Below, piece after piece: positions 42,449-52,939 of a DNA stretch of 64,000 nucleotides. Origin of the DNA: Triglochin maritima (lineage: Eukaryota; Streptophyta; Magnoliopsida; Alismatales; Juncaginaceae). Position numbers and translations under genes: made by a program. The stretch lies in the NCBI GenBank assembly GCA_963682175.1, contig OY821786.1:27178501-27242500 (forward strand). Reading direction: 5' to 3'. The notes below the pieces were generated by a model. It was not told where the DNA came from. It ran no database searches and worked only from the letters and a program-made list of their open reading frames with translations. Every line of letters starts with the position of its first letter. Within the stretch, counting starts at the first letter, position 1.

Positions 42449-44006
42449 TGATTGACATCATTTCATGCTTATATTTGTACCTTATATCCATTATCTTACA
42501 CCTAAGCAATGCTATGTGACGAGTTTTATGTTTAGTTTTCAGAAATAAAGAGGTTTGAAGAGAAGAGTCATGAAAGGACCCAAAAGCAGGAAAAAAAGGA
42601 CCTAATTGTGAGACCTGGGGACCAAGATGCAAGGGGGAAGGACCTGATCGTAAGACAGAAGGACCTAAGAGCAAAACAGGAAACTCCACACCATCATGAG
42701 GAGTATTTTGTCAATTCGATTCGGGTCGGAGCTCCACTAAACCAACCAGATGCATCTAAGACCAAGAAACACTTCAAGAAAAGCCCACAAAGAAAACCAG
42801 ATGGATCTAAACCTTATAGACCGCCAATTGGCGGTCTGGAACCGCTAATTGGCGGTCCATTTAGCCCAGAATCCATCTAGTTTTCTGTAGCACGTGTATT
42901 AGTGTATTCTTAGTGTATTTTTGGTATTGGTTTAGTCCCACATCGGGGGATTGTCCCGGATTAGCTTTTTCCATGCTTATAAATAGAACTCTTCACCTTC
43001 CATTGTAATTACCCATTGTTTGGTGGCATTCTCTCTACTAAGGAGTGAGCCTTGAAGCAATAACTCAATGTGGAGAAGAGTGCTACCTTCAATGTGAGTC
43101 ATTGTTAATAAAAGTTTATTTGTTTCTTTTAATCTTGTCTTGTTATGTTGCTTGTTTTGTGTGGTTTGTTTTACTTTGCTTAATTTCTTGTTTAGTAATT
43201 TCATTATCTTAGTTAAATGTTTTCTTTGCTTAGTCTAATCAGTAGTGTAATGAGTAGTGAGTAGTTCCATCCCCATTTGGGGGGTGGAGAAATATGTGAT
43301 ATAATAATGTAGTGTATTAAGTATGTGTTATTTTTATCCCTTGAGCTTTATATGATTTCCATAACCATCTAATGGGTCTCCACTCTTATCTTTGATATGC
43401 TAATGCTCTTGAATGAAGCTTAGCTTATGCTTTGATTAGTGGACCTATTTTATGGGGAATGATAAAGTTAGGATATGGATGAAGTTAATGTTGGAAACAC
43501 AATTTGTAGTGTATGTACTCTTGTTGCCTTTTCCTTAGCTAATGTCTTGTATGTTTTAATGATGTAGTCATCTTAATTCATGTAGAGGCATAGTAGGGTC
43601 TAGTCTTTATACTTGAGTTCATGTAGCTTCATTCCAATCATTGTCTTGTATGTTTTAATGATGTAGTCTTATCTTAATTCATGTAGAGGCAAGATTGGAT
43701 GTAGTTTTATGATTTCATGCACTACATGTTGTGAGGAGCTTAATTGAACACACACACACACACACATCTTTATGTTCACATTATTTCTCTACCCCCTTTG
43801 GGGTTTAGTTTTATTGCTTATCTTCATTTCCTTTGCATTTCATTTCAGCTTTGTAGTTTAGATTAGTGTAATACATCTTTCTACCTTCTTTTTACCTCTC
43901 GCATTCGAATAAACCAAGTGTCGACACACCTCCCAGTGGACGACCCGTATTTGCCACCGCTTCAACGCGGTCGTGCACTTGCGGTTAAATTTAAAACGAG
44001 CAATCA
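42449..44006 (+). repeat. 5' LTR of element D
   Basis: 1558 bp. U3 hairpin palindrome AGACCGCCAATTGGCGGTCT at 42818-42837 and a weaker one at 42841-42856. GTCCCACATCG, identical to the plant snRNA USE consensus, at 42935-42945. TATAAATA at 42978-42985. The U5-side part contains a duplicated 'tcttaattcatgtagaggca' unit (43570 and 43671) and a CA repeat near 43748. Confidence 0.94.
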
Positions 44007-44012
44007 AGTTTT

Positions 44013-44029
44013 TGGCGCCGTTGCCGGGG
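44013..44029 (+). promoter_or_regulatory. Primer-binding site of D (tRNA-Asp)
   Basis: TGGCGCCGTTGCCGGGG, an exact complement of the plant tRNA-Asp 3' end, 6 nt after the LTR. Confidence 0.94.
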
Positions 44030-45142
44030 AGGTGCTCTGTCCAGACGTTGGTTTGGACGATTCGAGGGGTTTTTAATTTTTTGTTTCCAGTTTTTCATAG
44101 TTTCAGGGAACTACTGGATCAAGGGGAGGCTGCTGGACAAATTTGAGGAACAGAAGACCTAAAAGGACCGCCAATCAGCGGTTGGAGACCGCCAATTGGC
44201 GGCCTGGTGAGGGCTTCCTACTTTCAAATTTTTTCTGGTAGTTAGTTTGTAATTTGTGTTATCTGGGAGCCCTATTTTGCATGATTTGACTTCTGGTTTG
44301 CTCCCAGATCATTAATCACTCCCCCATTAATCAACTTGGCCCTAAAATCCAAAGCAAAAGACTAGACGTTCTTATTTGTTTAGGTCACGCAACATGTATT
44401 GACTTAGGCATATAGTTGTCTTTTCTTTTAGCTTTATTTTCAGTTGTTGAGTGCTGGCGTGAGGTACGCATTTCCTACACTCATTCATGCATCTCGTATG
44501 CCCATGCATTAGTTAGTAGGAATTGCATCAGGACAAGAGTGAGAGAGCGTTTGATTGGAGCGATTGATTGCTAGATCTAGGATCAAATCGCTACTAAGGA
44601 GGGGCTGTCCCATAAAAGATAAGGTGGGGGATTTCATCACCCTTTCCTTGGCCCCAAAAATCACTCGTAATAAAGCCTTAACTAAAAGCAAGTAGACATT
44701 GGCCCTAAGGAATTCGGACGCACTAGGAGAGTAATCTAGTCGAGACCGTCATGACCTGATCGGCGTTGCCTACCTTGTCGATAGTAGGAGGTACTGGATC
44801 TCCGGATCTGGTATCACTTGCTGGGCATTGTGGTCCTCGTTGTAGGGAGGTGAGACGTGTCGAGGCTAGTGACCTCGAAGTTAGGCGTCGTCTAGCCTAA
44901 GGACTCATTGCCTTTCATTGTTTGAGCCGTGCTTGCTAGTTAGGCTTCTTCCTGATCCCTCTACCCACGCTAGCTTTAGGGATTCTTCCCTTCTCCTCTG
45001 AGTCATCTTCTTCTCACCTTCTTCTACGTTATAGTCTCCTCCCCTTTACACTCTCTGTTAGCGTTTTAGGGTCGAGTCGAGCACTTTTTGCGAGCTTAGC
45101 CTCGTGGTGGTGAGAGTGATCGACTCGAGAGTTTTTCTTGAG
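44030..45142 (+). other. 5' leader of element D
   Basis: Untranslated, collinear with the leader of C. Hairpins GACCGCCAATCAGCGGTT (44166-44183) and GACCGCCAATTGGCGGCC (44187-44204). Blocks shared with C include CGTGAGGTACGCA, GGGGATTTCATCACCCTTTCC and GACCGTCATGACCTGATCGG. Confidence 0.8.
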
Positions 45143-46633
45143 ATGGATGGTTACATGGGCGACCATCCATATCATTGTTGGGACCAGGACGATTCTCCCT
45201 GGTACTCCGGACCCATGCAACCTGGGGTGGCTCAGACTAACACCCCGTATGGTTGGGATGATCGTAATTTTGTGACTGAGCAGTCTTTATATTGGGGTAA
45301 CATGAGAGAGGCACCGACTGTTAGACCACAATCTAGTTATGCCGGATCATATGCTGGTCAACAAACTGAGACATTACAACAAACTTTGGCCTCTTTCATG
45401 CGTATGGCAGACGACATGAGTGCCCCGGTGGCTCCAGTAGCCGTACCGTGCGACTGTTGTGGGTTGAGTGGTCATGTTATCGGGGAATGTCCTTATGTTC
45501 CCCCTGAGCCTGAGTATGAGCACACATTTTCCCAAAATGTTCATTATGACCATTACGCATCCGCGTACAATCCGAGAGTGATGGATTCGTGGGGAGACAA
45601 TTCGTATTCAAATTCTTATACTTCATTTCCACCACAGTATCCTCCTCCCGAATACCCAGAATTCTACCAACACCCCACTCCAAATCATTGGACTCATTCT
45701 CAGCCAATCAACACCCAACCTCAAAATTTCCCAAGCTCTGACTTGGACCTCATCGTTGACCGCATACCTGATTCCTTGAAACAAACTTTCCTTACGTTCA
45801 TGGAAACCACTCAACAGTCCATACAAAATATGACACTGCAAGTGAGTCAAATGTCGCAGAAATTACGTGAATGTGAGGAGAGTAACCTTTCTTGTCAACA
45901 TGAGGATTCTTCTTTTGATATCGAACCACCACCACATCCACAAATTCAAAGCACAACCTTTCAAAGTCAAACTCCTAGTCAGTCTGAGGGACTTGGGGTT
46001 TCAATTCACGATCACTTAGTGGAGGATTCGATTCAAATTGAGAATAACTTGGACCAGCTTCATTATGAGTCGGCACAGGATTGTGCCTTATCTTTTTGTC
46101 CCGTGGCCCTTGAGCCACATGATCTTCACTTTGATCCTCTTAAGGACTCACCTCTGGTGGAGCAAGAGCTCCCTAGTACCCTCAATTTCAAACAACCTGA
46201 TGAGAGTTTGCCTCTCACTATTGTTCCTGATCATCTTGGAAATGATGGAACATCAAACAACCACAGTGCTCATGAGGGTATTAGGAGTTCCTTGGAGGAT
46301 ACCTTGGGTATGAGACCCACTTCCTGTTCCCCTGGTGAGTTGGACATGCATAACGAGGTGCTTGACCTCGTTCCGACCCACCAGCCTGTTGGTTGGAGAG
46401 TTTGGATTGACGATCATAACTTCAGTTCCGCAACGGGAGATATTTTTCTTCCGTTGCCCCTTATTTCCCAAACTCTTGAGAGGTTCAAGCTCTTTCAGTT
46501 TGATCCTTTGAATGAGACGCCTTTGCGTCCAATTCATGAACCTCTCATTTCGTCTGGTGCTCTTTGTGAAGGGGGCCCACGCATGCGTATTCTGGCCCCG
46601 CGTGGTGTCATGTTCCCTTTCCAAGTGCATTGA
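45143..46633 (+). CDS. Element D protein: zinc knuckle plus GWRV C-terminal domain
   Basis: Intact 496-codon ORF from ATG 45143 (MDGYMGDHPYHCWDQDD). The N-terminal 80 residues are novel and acidic/aromatic. A short helix (LQQTLASFMRMADDM) precedes a CCHC knuckle, CDCCGLSGHVIGEC, then YASAYNPRVMDSWGDNS and a P/Q/Y-rich linker. MTLQVSQMSQKLRECEESN matches the Gag linker of C and E. The C-terminal 180 residues (PVALEPHDLHFDPLKDSP; DLVPTHQPVGWRVWIDD; FQFDPLNETPL) are homologous to the tail following protease in C. Capsid and protease domains are missing, so this looks like a deletion-fusion of a C-like gag-pro that has stayed open. The zinc knuckle suggests binding of its own RNA; function is otherwise unknown. 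Confidence 0.85.
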   Translation: MDGYMGDHPYHCWDQDDSPWYSGPMQPGVAQTNTPYGWDDRNFVTEQSLYWGNMREAPTVRPQSSYAGSYAGQQTETLQQTLASFMRMADDMSAPVAPVAVPCDCCGLSGHVIGECPYVPPEPEYEHTFSQNVHYDHYASAYNPRVMDSWGDNSYSNSYTSFPPQYPPPEYPEFYQHPTPNHWTHSQPINTQPQNFPSSDLDLIVDRIPDSLKQTFLTFMETTQQSIQNMTLQVSQMSQKLRECEESNLSCQHEDSSFDIEPPPHPQIQSTTFQSQTPSQSEGLGVSIHDHLVEDSIQIENNLDQLHYESAQDCALSFCPVALEPHDLHFDPLKDSPLVEQELPSTLNFKQPDESLPLTIVPDHLGNDGTSNNHSAHEGIRSSLEDTLGMRPTSCSPGELDMHNEVLDLVPTHQPVGWRVWIDDHNFSSATGDIFLPLPLISQTLERFKLFQFDPLNETPLRPIHEPLISSGALCEGGPRMRILAPRGVMFPFQVH

Positions 46634-46737
46634 CCCACTCTTGAGGTTCCCATTTGATGTCTTTTGACAAATGAAGATGGGAACTTATGTTTGTACATAG
46701 TTATATAAAAAAAAAGAAAAAAAAAGAAAAAAAAAGA

Positions 46738-46769
<32 letters not shown>

Positions 46770-48278
46770 CTCCTTCAGTGAGCATCGATTGTTGTGAGCC
46801 CCAACCCTTGTGTATTTGGGCTCCATTTCTTTCACGTATTTGTATCCCTTCTTTAGCATCTCACAGGTTTTGAGGGAAGTTGGGTTGTGTCCATCAACAT
46901 AGCCATGAACTTCCTTGTGTACTTCACGTTGGTGAGATCTCTTCTGTTTCATGCATGCATCCATGTAGTATCTTGCTTGCATTCATTGAGGACAATGCAT
47001 GAAGTAGGTGTGGGGGGGTGTTTTACGTGTGTACATAGTCGAGTCTTTTCTTTTGATTTTGCTTTCTTTTGTTTGCATGTTTAGGGTCATGTTAGTGTGA
47101 TGCATTTAATATCGATATATCTGCTTGCCATGATCCTTGGGTGACTTGTCTTCTTTTGCTTGCCTAGTGCTTCAAAATTTTCACATTTCTTTCAAAATCT
47201 TCATGTGTTTTCGAAAGAAAATGTTTTGTGGGTTTTGCGTGTGTTTAGCATGTGCAAAACCGTTGAGAGGCAAAGTAAAAAGAAAGCTCCCAAAATTGTC
47301 TTGAACTTGATGCATTAGGATATCTAGTACGTGGCTTTAGGATTTATCAAGTCGTTAGGATGCACCCCAGTTTTCCCTTGGGGGTGAGTAATCATAGGGT
47401 TTCAGTGCTCAAACATGTAATGAAGTCCACCCTGAATCTAGTGAGTCAATAATTCGTGTCTGTTAACTTAAGGAAGTTTGTTGTAGTCAAGGACCCTCTA
47501 AATCCTGTTGTGAGACATTAGTGTAGGGGTTTTGGTTCATGTGTAGATAAGAAATAAATGAGTAGGTGTTCTCTCTTCTCGCACGGCTCCTATCACTCGG
47601 GAAAGTAGGTCTGAGGGGACTTTGTGCCTGGTGCTTTCGAGTCATCTGACTTGGGATGCGCCGACTGAACTCCCGTTACACGGGTGGTAGGGATTGCCTT
47701 ATGTGGAGATGTGGGGAAAGGTGTACATGATAGTGTAAGTCCTTATGGGCAATGATGCATGGAACCTGACCCTGGGAGAATGAAGCTCCAACTAATAAAA
47801 AGAAAAAGAAAAAAAAAATGTGAAAAGAAACAAAAAGAAAAAAAAATGATAATGCAAATAAGAACCAAAATGGACTTTACACTTTGTTTCACATTCAGAA
47901 GTTAAGGTGGCCCATGTCTTTCACTTAATTCCTTAGTTAACTCTCACGAATAACTTATTAGGCTAGGTGTGTGGACTGATTACATATATAGAGTCGACCC
48001 GTAGTATTACCGCATTCCATGATCGACAAAATAAGTCCAACGAGTCGTGTAGCTAGATTGATTAATGCATCTTGTTCGGATTTTGTGGGTATATCCGCTG
48101 AAAACCCTCAGGAGACACCACTCCTCCTCCTTGGCAACAAGGAGGTTTAACGGCTTGTTGCACGTGCTAAGTGCAACCGTGATTCCTACGAAAGTGAGTT
48201 AGGATTTCTTGTTTTTCGTATGCTTTTTCCTTTCTTTGTTTTGCTCGAGACTAGCAAAAACTTAGGTGTGGGGGTATT
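46634..48278 (+). other. 3' noncoding block of element D
   Basis: Begins with an (A)nG tract (46709-46769) and GACTCCTTCAGTGAGCATCG. The internal polypurine-like motif is at 47006-47018, a second A-rich tract at about 47797-47850, and the true polypurine tract at 48264-48274. Collinear with A and C. Confidence 0.8.
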
Positions 48279-49832
48279 TGATTGACATCATTTCATGCTT
48301 ATATTTGTACCTTATATCCATTATCTTACACTTAAGCAATGCTATGTGACGAGTTTTATGTTTAGTTTTCAGAAATAAAGAGGTTTGAAGAGAAGAGCCA
48401 TGAAAGGACCCAAAAGCAGGAAAAAAAGGACCTAATTGTGAGACCTGGGGACCAAGATGCAAGGGGGAAGGACCTGATCGTAAGACAGAAGGACCTAAGA
48501 GCAAAACAGGAAACTCCACACCATCATGAGGAGTATTTTGTCAATTCGATTCGGGTCGGAGCTCCACTAAACCAACCAGATGCATCTAAGACCAAGAAAC
48601 ACTTCAAGAAAAGCCCACAAAGAAAACCAGATGGATCTAAACCTTATAGACCGCCAATTGGCGGTCTGGAACCGCTAATTGGCGGTCCATTTAGCCCAGA
48701 ATCCATCTAGTTTTCTGTAGCACGTGTATTAGTGTATTCTTAGTGTATTTTTGGTATTGGTTTAGTCCCACATCGGGGGATTGTCCCGGATTAGCTTTTT
48801 CCATGCTTATAAATAGAACTCTTCACCTTCCATTGTAATTACCCAATGTTTGGTGGCATTCTCTCTACTAAGGAGTGAGCCTTGAAGCAATAACTCAAGG
48901 TGGAGAAGAGTGCTACCTTCAATGTGAGTCATTGTTAATAAAAGTTTATTTGTTTCTTTTAATCTTGTCTTGTTATGTTGCTTGTTTTGTGTGGTTTGTT
49001 TTACTTTGCTTAATTTCTTGTTTAGTAATTTCATTATCTTAGTTAAATGTTTTCTTTGCTTAGTCTAATCAGTAGTGTAATGAGTAGTGAGTAGTTCCAT
49101 CCCCATTTGGGGGGTGGAGAAATATGTGATATAATAATGTAGTGTATTAAGTATGTGTTATTTTTATCCCTTGAGCTTTATATGATTTCCATAACCATCT
49201 AATGGGTCTCCACTCTTATCTTTGATATGCTAATGCTCTTGAATGAAGCTTAGCTTATGCTTTGATTAGTGGACCTATTTTATGGGGAATGATAAAGTTA
49301 GGATATGGATGAAGTTAATGTTGGAAACACAATTTGTAGTGTATGTACTCTTGTTGCCTTTTCCTTAGCTAATGTCTTGTATGTTTTAATGATGTAGTCA
49401 TCTTAATTCATGTAGAGGCATAGTAGGGTCTAGTCTTTATACTTGAGTTCATGTAGCTTCATTCCAATCATTGTCTTGTATGTTTTAATGATGTAGTCTT
49501 ATCTTAATTCATGTAGAGGCAAGATTGGATGTAGTTTTATGATTTCATGCACTACATGTTGTGAGGAGCTTAATTGAACACACACACACACATCTTTATG
49601 TTCACATTATTTCTCTACCCCCTTTGGGGTTTAGTTTTATTGCTTATCTTCATTTCCTTTGCATTTCATTTCAGCTTTGTAGTTTAGATTAGTGTAATAC
49701 ATCTTTCTACCTTCTTTTTACCTCTCGCATTCGAATAAACCAAGTGTCGACACACCTCCCAGTGGACGACCCGTATTTGCCACCGCTTCAACGCGGTCGT
49801 GCACTTGCGGTTAAATTTAAAACGAGCAATCA
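48279..49832 (+). repeat. 3' LTR of element D
   Basis: 1554 bp; hairpins at 48649-48666 and 48671-48686. Same layout as the 5' LTR with a shorter CA repeat. Ends ...GAGCAATCA, followed by TSD CTACG. Confidence 0.94.
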
Positions 49833-50001
49833 CTACGTTTTAATAAACACCAACAAAAACACACAAGGTCGTTTTCCCATACAAGCATATCTCGTCAGTT
49901 ACTGTAATTTCTGTCACTAGCCGCTTGTTCTTTCCATATTGTATCCAAAAAATTATATTATTTATGGTACCTCTCATTGTTTTCTTTCAATTTTGATACC
50001 A

Positions 50002-50170
50002 TGCGGAAACCCTTCTCTTTCGCAAGATTTGACATATGAGATCTTAGGTTCTTGCAATGAGGAAGGAGAAGAGTGATTAGGGTTAAGGCTTGAGAGTGGA
50101 AGAGGTGGCAAAAACAAGAAGGAAATCTTTGTTAATTGAATAAGATTTTGCTTTGGTTACATATGTATCA
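50002..50170 (-). repeat. Truncated 3' LTR of F
   Basis: About 170 bp matching the last half of the 5' LTR (TGCGGAAA...GGTTACATAT as read on plus). It joins RNase H coding sequence (TRRSTTGFC) without the rest of RNase H or U3. On the outer side the next 8 bases on minus are TGGTATCA, identical to the start of the element's primer site. Confidence 0.75.
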
Positions 50171-51322
50171 CAGAAGCCAGTAGTTGATCGACGAGTGACT
50201 TCACAACCTGCCTAATCACTATCGGAGTATGCACAAAGGTCAAGAGTAGACGACTTAAAGATTTGCATCCCATGACTTAGAGTACCATTTATAAAACACA
50301 ATGCGTTTTATAAGTTTGAAATGAAAGTTGGTGGGAGAATGTATATGCTGACATACATAGTTAACAAAAAATGTAATACCAGGACGAGTAAGACATAAAT
50401 ATTGTAAGGATCCAACATTTTTTCTAAATAACGTAGGATCATGAAAAAGAGATTCATCTTTGACTTTTTCCAACCTAGTAGGCATGGGGGTAACAATGTA
50501 TTTAGCACGAAGTATGTCATTTCTTTGAAGAATAGTAACAACATAGTGTTTTTGTGACAGAAATAAACTTGCTGGAGTGCGTGTGACTTCGATACTAAGA
50601 AAATGGTGCAAAGTACCTAAATCTTTCATACAAAACTCCACAGTAAGTTCAGAAATGAGATGCTGCATGGCTAAAGTGTTTGATCCAGTAATAATAATGA
50701 TATCGACATAAAGAAGCAAAAATAAAGGACCAGAATTATGAGATATAAATAAGGAGCTATCAGATGAACTACTAAAAAAACCTTTTGTGAACAGTAAAGG
50801 ATGCAAATCTGTCAAACCAAGCTTGTGGAGATTGTTTTAGACCATATAATGTCCTTTTTAATTTGCTAAGGTGTGTGGGATGATCATGATTAACAAATCC
50901 TAGCACCTGGTTCATATATACATCTTCATGAATAAAGCCATGAAGAAATGCATTTTTAACATCTAGCTGTCGTATATCCTAATTATGCATAGAGCTATAC
51001 TAAGAACAATACGAATGATAGAAAATTTAATGACTGGAGAAAACGTTTTTGTGAAGTCTACACCCTCTACCTGTTTGTACCCCTTTGCAACCAATCTTCC
51101 CTTTAATTTATCTAAAGTACCATCTGGTTTGAGTTTAACTCTATACACTACTTTACACTCGATGGCATGAGTACCTTTTTGTCTTGGACCAGATCCCAAG
51201 TGTTATTTTGATACAGTGCCTCCATTTCATCAACCATGGTCTTGTACCAACCAGGATGTTGAAGTGCTTCTTCAACTGATTTTGGTTCCTGGGGTAGGAT
51301 AATAGTATCATGAAACAAAGCA
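50171..51322 (-). pseudogene. Copia RT and RNase H of element F (3' part of pol)
   Basis: Reverse transcriptase of F from the nested solo LTR downstream. ALFHDTIILPQEPKSVEEA continues the RT N-terminus, then EEMEALYQNNTWDLV-like sequence, KGRLVAKGYKQVEGVDFTKT, and the catalytic box LLLYVDIIIIT (canonical YVDD changed to YVDI, so one catalytic Asp is lost). Then CMKDLGTLHHFLSIEV, and RNase H cut after TTGFC. Stops and frameshifts occur around 50990 and 50300. Confidence 0.85.
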
Positions 51323-51327
51323 TATTT

Positions 51328-52934
51328 TGTAAGTAGATCGATCACTAATCTAGAGGGGGTGAATAAATTATGTCATAATTTTCTTAAATAATTGCACAAT
51401 TAAAATAGTAAGAGAAAAATTGCAAACCAAAAGATGACTTCGAAGATTTATAGAGGTTCGATTACACCACCGTGATCTAGTCATCTCCTCAAGTTCTAAT
51501 CGCTCCTCTGATCTCTACTTGAGAATTCACTATTATCTTCATTCCGGGTCGAAGATAAACCCTCTTACAATCGGAGCATTGTGAACACACTCGCCTTCCT
51601 CAGATCTCCTCTCACAACCCGAGAGAGTACTTCCTCGAAGATTTAGGACACAATGGAAATTGAAAGAAGTTGTTGAACTCTAACTTGAATTCACTCAATA
51701 ATTGGAATTGAGCTTGAAGTGAATTTAATGGAAGTTTGAGAGTTGGTGGAGCTTTGAAGGCTTGGAGATTGAGAGCACAAGAGTAGTAATGATTTTTGAC
51801 AAGTAGAGGAGTGAATGTGTCTCTTAAATGAAGCTTATATAACCTTTAAAATAAATAGAGCTGTTATGGTGAGTTGGTGAAGTTTGGACCAATAAGAAAC
51901 AAGAAGTGACTTAAGCTCGGGCAAAATTCAGAGCATATTCGGTCGACCGGGAAACCAACGGTCGTCTGACAAGATGTAGGTGTATTGGTCAGAATGCACA
52001 ACTCGGTTGACCGACTATTTGTTGGATAACCGTTCACCAACTTCCAGTAACTTTTTTCTAATATCGACCAGTAAATTTCGGTTGACTGAGATAACTTTGG
52101 TTCACCATTCCAATTAGACAGTAAAGAATTGTTGTGCTTTGGTGATCCTGTTAGGTAAACCGTGGCATGTTCGGTTGACATATACAAGTGCGGAGTTTCT
52201 GCTGACATTGACTAAGAAGTTGGTTTATCAGTAACAATCGAAAACTTACGTGGAAAAGAGCCGTTACGTTTTGATTAGCAACAAGGCTTCGGTAAACCGA
52301 AGGGTACTCGGTAGGCCGATTATCGATATTTAAAAGGGTGTTGCTAAACGACAAAAGATAAGTCTGTTGGAGAACGTTTGTGCCATGTGGGCCAATATGA
52401 TGTAGTCGTTAGGATAAAAGACGCATGTCATGTTTGGATGACCGATATTTATTCGGTAGACCGAATTGAGATATCCAGAGAGAGTCTGAATCTACTGAGA
52501 AGAATGAAACAGTTGACCGGTTATCCTTCGGTATTCCAAACCACGGATTCCAGGAAAGATCAAGTGGCTACTGACTCTATGGAGACGGTTCATCGAGGAT
52601 AACTCGATCGTCCGTTTGGGACAGGTTCGGTAGACCGAGAGGAACACGGTCGACCGACAGAAACATATTTATCATTGTGTGCATCAAGTGTACATTTGAT
52701 CCTATAACTCAAATAAATAGAAAATTACATGTGAAGTTTTTGAGTTTTGATTATAAGTCTTGAGTCTTGATCTTGAGGTTGATTAGTCCTTTAGTTTGAG
52801 CACCTACAATGTTAGGAATATACAATATCTATGCAATTTGACAATATGATGTGTGTGATGTACTAATTGGAGTTGCGCATAATATTAGTTTGTTAATCAT
52901 CAAAATTAATATTAAAAAGGCCAAAAAGCCAACA
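51328..52934 (-). repeat. Solo LTR (copia type) inserted in F pol
   Basis: 1607-bp LTR on minus, starting TGTTGGCTTTTTGGCC at 52934 and ending ...CTTACA at 51328. Perfect 5-bp TSD TATTT (51323-51327 and 52935-52939). Removing the LTR and one TSD restores the F reading frame exactly (...KPNLKY joined to ALFHDT). TATATAAGC lies near 51835. Interior rich in GGTCGACCGA-type motifs. No internal region remains, so it is the product of LTR-LTR recombination. Confidence 0.92.
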
Positions 52935-52939
52935 TATTT

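Larger units (their letters stand above)
42449..49832 (+). mobile_element. Athila-like non-autonomous element D, very young
   Basis: 7384-bp complete element with perfect TSD CTACG (42444-42448 and 49833-49837). LTRs of 1558 and 1554 bp differ at 4 bases plus one 4-bp step in a CA microsatellite (about 0.26%). Perfect tRNA-Asp primer site at 44013-44029, polypurine tract at 48264-48274. The interior carries one intact ORF of about 496 residues and no protease, RT, RNase H or integrase. It shares leader, 3' noncoding block and protein tail with element C, so it must rely on enzymes of an autonomous Athila. Confidence 0.94.

Noticed and set aside
46253..46982. Minus-strand frames opposite the D ORF and A-rich tract
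   Set aside because: Phe-rich runs are translations of the (A)nG tract; shadows of the real ORF.
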